Positions 54,694-64,000 of a stretch of 64,000 nucleotides of DNA are shown piece after piece. The stretch's first letter is position 1. Each line of letters starts with the position of its first letter. The position numbers were made by a program, and so were the translations under genes. Source of the stretch: Pleomorphomonas carboxyditropha (GTDB taxonomy: Bacteria > Pseudomonadota > Alphaproteobacteria > Rhizobiales > Pleomorphomonadaceae); the NCBI RefSeq assembly GCF_002770725.1, contig NZ_NQVN01000014.1, positions 62,001-126,000 of the forward strand, in the 5' to 3' direction. The notes beneath the pieces are model-generated. The model saw only the letters and a program-made list of their open reading frames with translations, was not told where the DNA came from and searched no databases.

Positions 54694-56490
54694 TCAATCG
54701 TCGAAGTCGCCGAGGCCGGGATCGGGCATCTCGTCGATGAAGCCCTCGGTCCAGTCGCCGGTGTCCTCGAAGGTGGGGCCGCCGGGCGCCGGACCGGCCG
54801 ACGGCGGCGCCTCCGGCTCGTCGGCGAACTTGACATCGACGATCTCGGCGCCGGGAAACAGGCGGAAGATGGCGGCGACCACCGGATCGGCGAGCGCGTC
54901 GTCGACGGCTTCGCGGCGGCGCGCCTCGCGTGTTTCGGCAATGGTCGGCCGGCCCTCTTCCCGCGAGATGGCGACGATCCAGCGGCGGCCGGTCCAGCCG
55001 GACAGCTTGCGGCCGATCTCGCCGGCAAGGCCGGGGTTGGCGCCCTCGACGGGAGAGAACTCGATGCGCCCGTCCTCGAAGCGCACGAGGCGGACGTGCC
55101 GCTCCAGCGCGAACTTGAGGCCGATGTCGCGGTTACTTTCGGCAAGCGCCACCACCGCCTCGAAACTGTCGAGGCGCGGGCCTGCCGCGGCCTCCGGCTC
55201 GGCGCGGCGAGCGGCGACGCCGGCAAAGCCGTTGGCGGCGCGGGCGCGCGGCCCGTCGCCCCCGCCCGAGGAGCCGCCGGCCGGCGGGGTCAGCCCCGGA
55301 AAGCTGCCGTCCTTCAGCATTCTGAGCGCCTCGTCGGGCGTCGGCAGATCGGCGGCATAGGCGAGGCGGACGAGCACCATCTCGGCGGCCGGCAACGGCC
55401 GTGGAGCGGTCTGCACCTCCTGGATGCCCTTGAGCAGCAACTGCCAGGTGCGGGAAAGCACGCGCACCGACAGTTTTTCGGCAAAGTCGCGGCCGCGCGT
55501 CCACTCGGCCTCGGTGAGCGACAGGTCGGCCGCCCCTTCCGGCAGGTGCTTGAGCCGCGTCACCAGGTGGACGAAGGCGGCGAGATCGGACAGCACGGCC
55601 GCCGGATCGGCACCGGTGTCATACTGGTCGGCAAGAATCGCCAGCGCACCGGCGACGTCGCCCTTCATCACCGCCTCGAACAGGTCGACGACGCGCACCC
55701 GGTCGGCGAGGCCGAGCATGCCGCGCACCGCATCGGCCGACACATGGCCGCCGCCATGGGCGATCGCCTGATCGAGGATGGTGAGGCTGTCGCGCACCGA
55801 GCCCTCGGCGGCGCGGGCGATCAAGGCCACCGCCTCGGGGTCGGCGGTGACCTTCTCGGCGGCGATAATGCGCTCGATATGGGCGGCGAGCTCGCCGGTC
55901 GGCACCCGGCGCAGGTCGAAGCGCTGGCAGCGCGACAGCACCGTGATCGGCACCTTGCGGATCTCGGTGGTGGCGAAGACGAACTTGACGTGCTCGGGCG
56001 GCTCTTCCAGCGTCTTCAGGAGCGCATTGAAGGCCTGCGTCGACAGCATGTGCACTTCGTCGATGATGTAGACCTTGTAGCGGGCCGACACCGGCTTGTA
56101 GCGGGCCGCCTCGATGATGTCGCGCACGTCGTCGACGCCGGTGTGCGAGGCGGCGTCCATCTCGATGACGTCGACGTGCCGGCCCTCCATGATGGTGCGG
56201 CAATGGGTGCCCTCGCGATCCATGTGCACGGTGGGACGGTCGATCTCGCCGGGAATCTCGTAGTTGAGGGCGCGGGCGAGAATGCGGGCGGTGGTGGTCT
56301 TGCCGACGCCGCGCACGCCGGTCAGCATCCACCCTTGCGCGATGCGGCCGGTGTCGAAGGCGTTCTCGAGCGTGCGCACCATGGCGCCATGGCCGATCAG
56401 GTCGGCGAAGCTCTGCGGACGATACTTGCGGGCTAGGACCCGATAGGGCGAGGCGGCCGTCTGATCGGCGGGCGTCAGAGTGTCCGGCAT
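54694..56490 (-). CDS. dnaX: DNA polymerase III subunit gamma/tau
   Basis: DnaX, 598 residues, is the clamp-loader ATPase of the replicase. Walker A is in GVRGVGKTTTARILARALNY near 53, Walker B in YIIDEVHMLS near 135, sensor 1 in FVFATTEIRKVP, and the Arg finger region in SRCQRFDLRR. The zinc-binding Cys of E. coli DnaX are reduced to a single GTHCRTIMEG, as in other rhizobia. The C-terminal tau domain from about 380 is present, with a Gly-rich linker (GGSSGGGDGP). It starts at the ATG at 56490, shortly after the SRP RNA gene on the same strand. Confidence 0.96.
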   Translation of the reverse strand: MPDTLTPADQTAASPYRVLARKYRPQSFADLIGHGAMVRTLENAFDTGRIAQGWMLTGVRGVGKTTTARILARALNYEIPGEIDRPTVHMDREGTHCRTIMEGRHVDVIEMDAASHTGVDDVRDIIEAARYKPVSARYKVYIIDEVHMLSTQAFNALLKTLEEPPEHVKFVFATTEIRKVPITVLSRCQRFDLRRVPTGELAAHIERIIAAEKVTADPEAVALIARAAEGSVRDSLTILDQAIAHGGGHVSADAVRGMLGLADRVRVVDLFEAVMKGDVAGALAILADQYDTGADPAAVLSDLAAFVHLVTRLKHLPEGAADLSLTEAEWTRGRDFAEKLSVRVLSRTWQLLLKGIQEVQTAPRPLPAAEMVLVRLAYAADLPTPDEALRMLKDGSFPGLTPPAGGSSGGGDGPRARAANGFAGVAARRAEPEAAAGPRLDSFEAVVALAESNRDIGLKFALERHVRLVRFEDGRIEFSPVEGANPGLAGEIGRKLSGWTGRRWIVAISREEGRPTIAETREARRREAVDDALADPVVAAIFRLFPGAEIVDVKFADEPEAPPSAGPAPGGPTFEDTGDWTEGFIDEMPDPGLGDFDD

Positions 56491-56513
56491 GCTCGCAACC
56501 TGAGAAATGGAGG

Positions 56514-56613
56514 GTGGGAGGCCGACGAGTGACCCGAGCCGAAGCTCGTTGGGGCTGCTTCCTTCCGGACCTGACCCGGTTGGCGAGTGGTTCGTCCACC
56601 GCCAACCTCCCGA
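56514..56613 (-). ncRNA. ffs: Signal recognition particle RNA, small bacterial type (4.5S)
   Basis: On the minus strand the conserved apical SRP core GTCAGGTCCGGAAGGAAGCAGC is readable at about 56550-56573. It is followed by a hairpin and closed by the outer arms GGGAGG (56611-56606) and CCTCCC (56521-56516). It binds Ffh and targets membrane proteins to the Sec translocon. Location just upstream of dnaX is common in alphaproteobacteria. The exact ends are approximate by a few bases. Confidence 0.95.
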
Positions 56614-56770
56614 GCCACATATCGCGGTGTTGCCGGCAAAATGCAAGAGGCGGTTTTTTTGGTACCGAGCGCGTCGGGAAGCTTTAGGAGATCGTATTGA
56701 CGTGAAACCATTGCCTTCGCGCCGCAATGATGGAAATTTCGAGAAGAAAACCAACGTGCGGGGACGTCCG

Positions 56771-58648
56771 ATGATTCGACCCATCATCCAGAGGCTTCCA
56801 GGCCGGCTCCTCATCGCCGCCTTCGTCACCCTGCTGCCGCTTGTGGCTGGCGCGCCAGCCAAAGCCGAGGAACCGGCGTGGCGGGCGGCGACCGCGCTCA
56901 ATGGCGAGCCGCGCTATGCGGCCGGATTTGCCCATTTCGACTACGTCAATCCCGACGCCCCCAAGGGCGGCGAGGCCCGCTTCGGCGCCGAGGGCAGCTT
57001 CGACAGCACCAACGTGTTTCTCGGCATCAAGGGAACGCCGGCCGCCGCCGTGGCGCCCGCCTACGAGACGCTGTTCACTCCCTCGCTCGACGAGCTCGAC
57101 ATCTCCGCTGCCTATCCGCTGCTGGCCGAGGCGATGCGCTATCCGAGCGACTTCGCCTGGGCCGAGTTCCGGCTCAATCCGGCCGCCCGCTGGCAGGACG
57201 GCGAACCGGTGACGGTGGACGACGTCGTCTGGTCCTTCGATACGCTGAAAGAAATCTATCCCACCTTCACCAGCTATTATGCCCATGTGATCAAGGCGGA
57301 GCCGGCCGGCGATCGCGTTGTCCGCTTTACCTTCGACGCGCCCGGCAACCGGGAGCTGCCGAGCATCCTCGGCCAGCTCTACGTGCTGCCGAAGCATTGG
57401 TGGCAGGGCAAGAACGCCTCGGGCAAGCCGCGCAACATCCGCGAGACGACGCTGGAAGCACCGCTCGGCTCCGGTCCCTACAAGGTGACGGCGGTCGATC
57501 CCGGCCGGCGGGTTACGCTCACGCGCGACCCCGATTACTGGGGCGACAAGCTGCCGGTGTCCATCGGCACCAACAATTTCGACCGGCTGACCTACGACTA
57601 CTATCTCGATCCCACCGTGATGATGGAGGCCTTCAAGGCCGACAAATACGATTTCCGGGCCGAGCGTTCGGCCAAGATGTGGGCGACCGGCTACGACTTC
57701 CCGGCCAGGAAGGAGGGCAAGGTGGTGACCATGACCTTCCCGCGCAACGCCTCCGGCGTCATGCAGGCCCTGGTGCCCAACCTCCGCCTGCCGAAATACC
57801 AGGACGCGCGTGTCCGGCGGGCGCTCAACCTCGCCTTCGACTACGAGACGCTGAAACGGACGGTGTTCTTCGATCTCTACGACCGCATCGACAGCTTTTT
57901 CTTCGGCACCGAGCTGGCCGCCAGGAATCTGCCGGGTCCGGATGAGCTCGCGCTGCTCGAGCCGCTGCGGGACAAGCTGCCGCCCGCCGTGTTCACCGCG
58001 CCCTATGCCAACCCGGTCGGCGGCAGGCCCGAGGCGGTGCGCGACAATCTCCGCCAGGCCGTCGCGCTGTTCGCCGAGGCCGGCTGGACCATCCAGGGCG
58101 GCAAGATGCGGAACGCCAGGGGAGAGCCTTTCCGCATCGAATACCTCACCTTCAGCCAGCTCGACGAGCGCTACATCGCCCCCTACGCCAAATCGCTCGG
58201 CCGCATCGGCATCGACTTCGACTATCGCCTCGTCGACGACGCGCAATACCAGAACCGCCTGCGCAGCTTCGATTTCGACATGACGGTCGATGTATGGGGC
58301 GAATCGCTGTCGCCGGGCAACGAGCAGCGCGAATACTGGGGATCGAAGGCCGCCGACCGGCCCGGCTCGCGCAACTCGGCCGGCATTAAGGATGCCGCCA
58401 TCGACGCCCTGATCGACAAGGTCGTCTATGCCGGCGACCGGGCGGCGCTCGTCACCGCGACGCGCGCGCTCGACCGGGCGCTCCTGGCCGGCAACTATCT
58501 CATTCCGCTGTTCTATTCGAAGGACAGCTTCTACGCCTACTGGAACCGCTTCGGCCATCCGGAGGCGCTGCCGAAATACTCCGTCGGCTTCCCCGACGTC
58601 TGGTGGTACGACGCGGCCGGCGCGGCGGCGGCCGGCCTTTCCCGCTGA
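56771..58648 (+). CDS. yejA: Extracellular solute-binding protein, family 5 (YejA-like peptide/microcin C transporter)
   Basis: A 625-residue periplasmic binding protein with a signal peptide (LLIAAFVTLLPLVAGAPAKA, cut near 36). YejA-group traits include HFDYVNPDAPKGGEARFGAEGSFDS near 60, WQDGEPVTVDDVVWSF near 145, SGPYKV and DVWGESLSPGNEQREYWGS. It captures oligopeptides or peptide-like compounds for the YejBEF transporter. It is first in the operon and divergent from the SRP RNA/dnaX unit. A longer frame from 56507 is spurious. Confidence 0.94.
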   Translation: MIRPIIQRLPGRLLIAAFVTLLPLVAGAPAKAEEPAWRAATALNGEPRYAAGFAHFDYVNPDAPKGGEARFGAEGSFDSTNVFLGIKGTPAAAVAPAYETLFTPSLDELDISAAYPLLAEAMRYPSDFAWAEFRLNPAARWQDGEPVTVDDVVWSFDTLKEIYPTFTSYYAHVIKAEPAGDRVVRFTFDAPGNRELPSILGQLYVLPKHWWQGKNASGKPRNIRETTLEAPLGSGPYKVTAVDPGRRVTLTRDPDYWGDKLPVSIGTNNFDRLTYDYYLDPTVMMEAFKADKYDFRAERSAKMWATGYDFPARKEGKVVTMTFPRNASGVMQALVPNLRLPKYQDARVRRALNLAFDYETLKRTVFFDLYDRIDSFFFGTELAARNLPGPDELALLEPLRDKLPPAVFTAPYANPVGGRPEAVRDNLRQAVALFAEAGWTIQGGKMRNARGEPFRIEYLTFSQLDERYIAPYAKSLGRIGIDFDYRLVDDAQYQNRLRSFDFDMTVDVWGESLSPGNEQREYWGSKAADRPGSRNSAGIKDAAIDALIDKVVYAGDRAALVTATRALDRALLAGNYLIPLFYSKDSFYAYWNRFGHPEALPKYSVGFPDVWWYDAAGAAAAGLSR

Positions 58649-58675
58649 CCGCGTCGAGACGAGGGTTTCCGGTTC

Positions 58676-59782
58676 ATGGCAGGCTACATCCTCCGCCGCC
58701 TCCTTCTGATGATCCCGACGCTGATCGGCATCATGGCCATCAATTTCGCCGTGGTGCAGTTCGCGCCCGGCGGACCGGTGGAGAAGGTGATCGCCAAGCT
58801 GCAGGGCACCGACATCGGCGCCACCGACCGCTTCACCGGCGCCGGCGCCGATCTCGGTGGGCAGGCGCCCGACCAGATGGCCGGCGAGGCCGTCACCTCC
58901 AAGTATCGCGGCGCCCAGGGGCTCGATCCCGAGTTCATCAAGAAGCTCGAGAAGGAATTCGGCTTCGACAAGCCGCCGCTCGAGCGCTTCGGCCTGATGC
59001 TGTGGAACTACGCCCGCTTCGACTTCGGAGAGAGCTATTTCCGCTCCATTTCGGTGATCGACCTGATCAAGGAAAAGCTGCCGGTCTCCATCTCGCTCGG
59101 CCTGTGGATGACGCTGCTCTCCTACGGCATCTCCATTCCGCTCGGCATCGCCAAGGCGGTGCGCGACGGTAGCCGCTTCGACGTCTGGACCTCGTTCGTC
59201 ATTGCCGTCGGCTATGCCGTGCCGAGCTTCCTGTTCGGCATCCTGTTGATCGTGCTGTTCGCCGGCGGCTCCTTCTGGTCGATCTTCCCGTTGCGCGGCC
59301 TCACCTCCGACGGCTGGGCGGCCATGGGCTGGCCCGAGCGCATCGCCGACTATTTCTGGCACATGGCGCTGCCGCTCGCCGCCATGGCGACGCACGCCTT
59401 CGCCACCACGACGCTGCTCGTCAAGAATTCCTTCCTCGACGAGATCCGCAAGCAGTATGTGCTGACCGCCCGCATGAAGGGGCTTTCCGAGCGCAAGGTG
59501 CTCTACGGCCACGTGTTCCGCAACGCCATGCTGATCGTCATCGCCGGCTTTCCCGGCGCCTTCATCGCCTCGTTCTTCGCCGGCTCGCTCTTGATCGAGA
59601 CCATCTTCTCGCTCGACGGTCTCGGGCTCTTGTCCTTCGAGTCGGTGATCAACCGCGACTATGCCGTGGTGTTTGCCACCCTCTATGTCTTCTCGCTGAT
59701 GGGCCTCGTCATCAACATCCTGTCCGACCTCACCTACATGTGGATCGATCCGCGCATCGACTTCGAGAGCCGGGAGGTGTGA
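58676..59782 (+). CDS. yejB: Peptide/microcin C ABC transporter permease YejB
   Basis: A 368-residue DppB-type permease with six membrane helices. It begins MAGYILRRLLLMIPTLIGIMAINF, a first-helix pattern of the family. It contains a long periplasmic loop near 35-125 and the ATPase-contact loop KNSFLDEIRKQYVLTARMKGLSERKVLYGHVFRNAM (EAA-like) near 255-290. It pairs with YejE. It starts 27 bp after yejA. Confidence 0.95.
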   Translation: MAGYILRRLLLMIPTLIGIMAINFAVVQFAPGGPVEKVIAKLQGTDIGATDRFTGAGADLGGQAPDQMAGEAVTSKYRGAQGLDPEFIKKLEKEFGFDKPPLERFGLMLWNYARFDFGESYFRSISVIDLIKEKLPVSISLGLWMTLLSYGISIPLGIAKAVRDGSRFDVWTSFVIAVGYAVPSFLFGILLIVLFAGGSFWSIFPLRGLTSDGWAAMGWPERIADYFWHMALPLAAMATHAFATTTLLVKNSFLDEIRKQYVLTARMKGLSERKVLYGHVFRNAMLIVIAGFPGAFIASFFAGSLLIETIFSLDGLGLLSFESVINRDYAVVFATLYVFSLMGLVINILSDLTYMWIDPRIDFESREV

Positions 59783-59787
59783 CGACC

Positions 59788-60909
59788 ATGGCCGCCCTTC
59801 CCGCCGCAAGACGCCCCTGGCTGTCGCCCGTCAACCGCCGCCGCTGGCAGAACTTCAAGGCCAACCGGCGCGGCTGGTGGTCGTTCTGGATCTTCCTGGT
59901 GCTGTTCGTGGCGACGCTGCTGTCCGACGTCATCGCCAACGACCGGCCATTGATCGTCTCCTACAAGGGCGAGATCCTGTTTCCGGTGCTGGTCGACTAC
60001 CCGGAGGAAAAGTTCGGCGGCTTCCTCGCCATCACCAACTACCGCGATCCCTACAATCGGGACGAGATCGAGAACAACGGCTGGATGATCTGGCCGCCGA
60101 TCCGCTATTCCTTCGATACGCCCAACACCGAGGCGCCGACGCCGGCGCCCTCGCCGCCCGCCTTCCTGCTGACGCCGGCCGAGCGCTGCGCCGCCTATGC
60201 CGACGGAGTGAACGACAAGGACTGCGTCTTCGGCAACATGAACTGGCTCGGCACCGACGACCAGGGCCGCGACGTCGTCGCCCGGGCGCTTTACGGCTTC
60301 CGCATCTCCGTGCTGTTCGGCCTGACGCTCGCCGTCGTCTCGTCGATCGTCGGCGTCGCCGTCGGCGCCGTGCAGGGCTACTACGGCGGCCTGACCGACC
60401 TGTTGATGCAGCGCTTCATCGAGATCTGGAACGCCGTGCCGACGCTCTATCTCCTGATCATCGTGTCGTCGGTGATCGCGCCTTCCTTCATGGTGCTGCT
60501 GTTCATCCTGCTCGCCTTCTCGTGGACGAACCTGGTCGGCGTGGTGCGCGCCGAATTCCTCAGGGCGCGCAACTTCGAATTCGTGCGGGCGGCGCGGGCG
60601 CTCGGCGTCGGCAACCTCACCATCATGCGCCGGCACCTCCTGCCCAACGCCATGGTGGCGACGCTGACGTTCCTGCCCTTCATCCTCAACGGCTCGATCA
60701 CCACGCTGACCTCGCTCGACTATCTCGGCTTCGGCCTGCCGGCCGGCTATCCGTCGCTCGGCGAATTGCTGAGGCAGGGCAAGACCAACGTCTTCGCGCC
60801 CTGGCTCGGCATTACCGGCTTTATGGTGGTCGCCGTCATGCTAAGCTTGCTGATCTTCATCGGCGAGGCGGTGCGCGACGCCTTCGACCCGCGCAAGACG
60901 TTCCAGTGA
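59788..60909 (+). CDS. yejE: Peptide/microcin C ABC transporter permease YejE
   Basis: A 373-residue DppC-type permease. The N-terminal cytoplasmic tail LSPVNRRRWQNFKANRRGWWSFWIF is typical of YejE. A periplasmic region of about 110 residues precedes NWLGTDDQGRDVVARALYGFRIS, and the EAA loop is EFVRAARALGVGNLTIMRRHLLPNAM. GGGAGG lies upstream of the ATG at 59788, five bases after yejB. In most genomes yejF follows directly. Here two small genes intervene. Confidence 0.95.
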   Translation: MAALPAARRPWLSPVNRRRWQNFKANRRGWWSFWIFLVLFVATLLSDVIANDRPLIVSYKGEILFPVLVDYPEEKFGGFLAITNYRDPYNRDEIENNGWMIWPPIRYSFDTPNTEAPTPAPSPPAFLLTPAERCAAYADGVNDKDCVFGNMNWLGTDDQGRDVVARALYGFRISVLFGLTLAVVSSIVGVAVGAVQGYYGGLTDLLMQRFIEIWNAVPTLYLLIIVSSVIAPSFMVLLFILLAFSWTNLVGVVRAEFLRARNFEFVRAARALGVGNLTIMRRHLLPNAMVATLTFLPFILNGSITTLTSLDYLGFGLPAGYPSLGELLRQGKTNVFAPWLGITGFMVVAVMLSLLIFIGEAVRDAFDPRKTFQ

Positions 60910-60919
60910 GGAGGCGAGC

Positions 60920-61135
60920 ATGAACAAAATCGTGCGCAGCCACTATCCGGTCGGCAAGCTGCCGGCCGATCTGCGCGAGGGGCTGCCACCCGACGCTACG
61001 GTATCCGTCAGGATCGACGTCGAGGATAGCAGCGACCGGCTGCCACTCAGCCGGCTCGCCGGCACGCTGCCCAATCTCCATGGCGAGGAGGGGGCGGTCA
61101 TCGCCCATTTCCGCTCGTTGCGCGAGGACGAATGA
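60920..61135 (+). CDS. Putative antitoxin of a type II toxin-antitoxin pair
   Basis: A 71-residue protein beginning MNKIVRSHYPVGKLPADLREGLP. It is not obviously of the AbrB, ribbon-helix-helix or Phd families. It is called an antitoxin because of its size, an acidic C-terminal part, and its four-base ATGA overlap with the PIN-domain gene that follows, the standard arrangement. GGAGG precedes its ATG, 10 bp after the yejE stop. It would bind and neutralise the toxin and probably autoregulate, but in this position transcription comes at least partly from the yej promoter. Confidence 0.7.
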   Translation: MNKIVRSHYPVGKLPADLREGLPPDATVSVRIDVEDSSDRLPLSRLAGTLPNLHGEEGAVIAHFRSLREDE

Positions 61136-61586
61136 GCGACCCCCTCGTCCCCAACGACTCGGTTTTCTTCGACAGCAACGCGCTGATCTTCGCCTTCGAG
61201 GCCGGCAGCCGCTGGTCAGCGGCGCTAGGCGCACTGTTGGCCAAGATAGAGGCAGGACGGATGCGCGGCGTCGTCTCGGAGCTCAGCCTTGCGGAAATTC
61301 TCGTCAAGCCGCTCGCCGAAGGCGCCCAGTCGCACGTCGAGCTCTACGAACGGCTGTTCGATTCCGACAGCCCGCTGGAGATCATTCCGGTCGACCGGCC
61401 GGTCATCCGGGAATCGGCGCAATTGCAGGCAACGACCGGGCTGAAGCTCGCCGACGCTCTCCTGGTGGCAAGTGCCGTCCGGGCCGGCTGCCGGCATTTC
61501 CTTTCGGCCGACGTGCGGCTCGGTCGCAAGCTCGGCGCCGACCTTGCCTGGCTGCATCCCGACGAACTCGGCGGAACGAACACCTG

Positions 61587-61587
<1 letters not shown>
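61132..61587 (+). CDS. PIN-domain toxin (VapC-like ribonuclease)
   Basis: A 151-residue PIN-domain protein. The acidic residues of the nuclease site are present: Asp14 in FFDSNALIFAFE, Glu in SELSLAEILVKP near 45, Asp in GLKLADALLVASA near 105, and Asp in HFLSADVRLG near 125. Such toxins cleave tRNA or rRNA when released from the antitoxin. It overlaps the antitoxin by ATGA and the yejF start by one base (TGATG), so it is physically and probably translationally embedded in the transporter operon. Confidence 0.88.
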
Positions 61588-63211
<1,624 letters not shown>

Positions 63212-63215
<4 letters not shown>

Positions 63216-63664
63216 GCGGGCTCGTCAGCCGCGCGAAAAAGCGTGCCGGCGTAGCCGCCGGCGGCAATGTCGCGGCAGAGCGGCTGCCATTCGCAGAGGG
63301 CGCAGGCGGGCTCGAAAGCGCCATCCCGGTAGGCGGCGCGCAGACGCGCCCTGATCATGCCATCGAGAACGAAACGGTCGCCCGTCCCGACCGGCCGGCC
63401 GAGCGCGGCGGCGACCAGGGCAAGCGCCCGTCGGTCGCGTTCGGGCACGGTCGCTTCATGGCAGTGGGGATGTTCCTCGACGCGGCAAAGGGGCGCGCAG
63501 ATGTCGTCGGGGCCGTCGACGATCTCCGCCGTTGCGCCAGAGACGAGCCGGCCGGCTGTCGCCGTCATGCCGGCCACGAATTCCGGCGAGTAGCCGAGCC
63601 CCTTGTAGGTGAGGAGGCAGAGGAGATGGTGTCCCCTCAGCCTCACCGTTTCGCTGTCGGTCAA
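63212..63664 (-). CDS. DUF1284 domain-containing protein
   Basis: A protein of about 150 residues. The family motif VRLRGHHLLCLLTYKGLGYSPEFV is at the N-terminus, and Cys/His residues in DDICAPLCRVEEHPHCHE and ACALCEWQPLCRDIA suggest metal or iron-sulphur binding. The function is unknown. The TTG at 63664 is chosen as start because its bases overlap the gcrA stop in a TTGA arrangement. A GTG a few codons inside is an alternative. Confidence 0.82.
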
Positions 63665-64000
63665 CCGGCCGCCTTGCGGTCGCGCTCGCGGCGGCGTTCG
63701 GCCGACGGCTGGTAGGCGATGCGGGCGTGGAAGGCGCAATAGGGAATGCCGACTTCCGACTTGCGGCCGCAGAAGAAGAAATCCGGCTTGCCGGGATCGC
63801 CGACCGGCCACTTGCAGGTGCTCTCCGTCAGGGAGAGGATGGTCACCTTCTCGAACACCGGCGGCTCGATCTCGGCGACGGTGGCCACGGCCAGCGCCTC
63901 TTCGGCCTGGGCGTCGGCCTTGAGGGCCGTGGCGCCGATGGTGATCGGCCGGGCCGGCGCTGCCGGACGGCTGGTCGACTGGGTCTGCGCCACCGGACGG
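63661..64000 (-). CDS. gcrA: GcrA cell cycle regulator, C-terminal part
   Basis: The C-terminal portion of GcrA, a sigma-70 cofactor that recognises methylated GANTC promoters and drives S-phase genes in alphaproteobacteria. Visible landmarks are LTESTCKWPVGDPGKPDFFFCGRKSE and GIPYCAFHARIAYQPS near the C-terminus, with conserved Cys and His. The N-terminal DNA-binding region (normally MSWTDERVE...) lies outside the window, so the Met encoded at 63993 is internal. It overlaps the downstream DUF1284 gene start by four bases. Confidence 0.93.
   Translation of the reverse strand, partial: RPVAQTQSTSRPAAPARPITIGATALKADAQAEEALAVATVAEIEPPVFEKVTILSLTESTCKWPVGDPGKPDFFFCGRKSEVGIPYCAFHARIAYQPSAERRRERDRKAAG

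Noticed and set aside
54327-54740. Open frames inside the tandem repeats encoding a repeated FSSFGASSRKTRSARRRLAPEA peptide
   Set aside because: The peptide is just the translation of the noncoding repeat. No ribosome-binding site or family supports it, and the same frame is broken in other copies.
56684-59809. A 1041-codon open frame on the minus strand across yejA and yejB
   Set aside because: It is antisense to clear transporter genes, has a His/Arg/Glu-rich composition typical of the complement of GC-rich genes, and no recognisable domain.

Overview
The window is about 64 kb of high-GC chromosomal DNA from an alphaproteobacterium, most likely of the order Hyphomicrobiales (Rhizobiales). 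Signs of this are the GcrA cell-cycle regulator, a CtrA-type box, MmcB, Irr, FzlA, DUF1150, DUF2628, the lptC-lptA-lptB-rpoN-hpf-ptsN block and the ffs-dnaX-ybaB-recR block. A fused pyruvate:ferredoxin oxidoreductase and a flavodiiron protein suggest a facultatively anaerobic, possibly nitrogen-fixing, relative of Pleomorphomonas. That genus guess is an inference. No phage, insertion sequence, integrase or CRISPR array was seen.

Layout. 0-7 kb: 3' end of the pyruvate:ferredoxin oxidoreductase, a divergent AraC regulator/short-chain dehydrogenase pair, a GH120-type beta-xylosidase facing a LacI regulator, and ferredoxin-NADP reductase. 7-10 kb: a hisB-DUF2628-hisH-hisA operon with overlapping genes but no hisF beside it. 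10-18 kb: DHA2 efflux pump, queG, fzlA, uppP, an NDUFA9-like protein, tRNA-Leu(CAG), a flavodiiron protein and RNase D. 18-24 kb: LPS transport genes lptCAB, then rpoN, hpf and ptsN. 24-29 kb: mmcB, a PHA-depolymerase-like protein without its catalytic residues, a small heat-shock protein and membrane or unknown proteins. 29-33 kb: the fabA-fabB-fabI operon divergent from irr. 33-43 kb: a GntR/sugar-kinase pair, gabD, a pseudouridine synthase, a TadG-like protein, and a sugar cluster (RbsD/FucU, ribokinase, GH3 beta-glucosidase). 43-51 kb: an HD-GYP response regulator beside a hybrid kinase, kdsA, galE, and a pseudo-receiver protein behind a CtrA box. 51-57 kb: gdhA, rnk, recR, ybaB, dnaX and the SRP RNA. 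56-63 kb: yejABEF peptide (microcin C-type) ABC transporter with a PIN toxin-antitoxin pair lodged between yejE and yejF. The window closes with DUF1284 and the truncated gcrA.

The items most worth a second look are these: a hairpin-rich intergenic repeat of about 126 bp found at four loci, twice in tandem next to dnaX; the toxin-antitoxin pair translationally stitched into the yej operon; the protein at 49546-50607, whose receiver domain has Glu in place of the phospho-acceptor Asp and which sits behind a consensus CtrA site; the PhaZ-like protein with Cys and His of the triad replaced; and five copies of GAGTCCGG upstream of the kinase/GntR operon.

Identifications rest on reading motifs and on remembered family sequences. 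No database search was run. Start codons were chosen from ribosome-binding sites, gene overlaps and usual family lengths.
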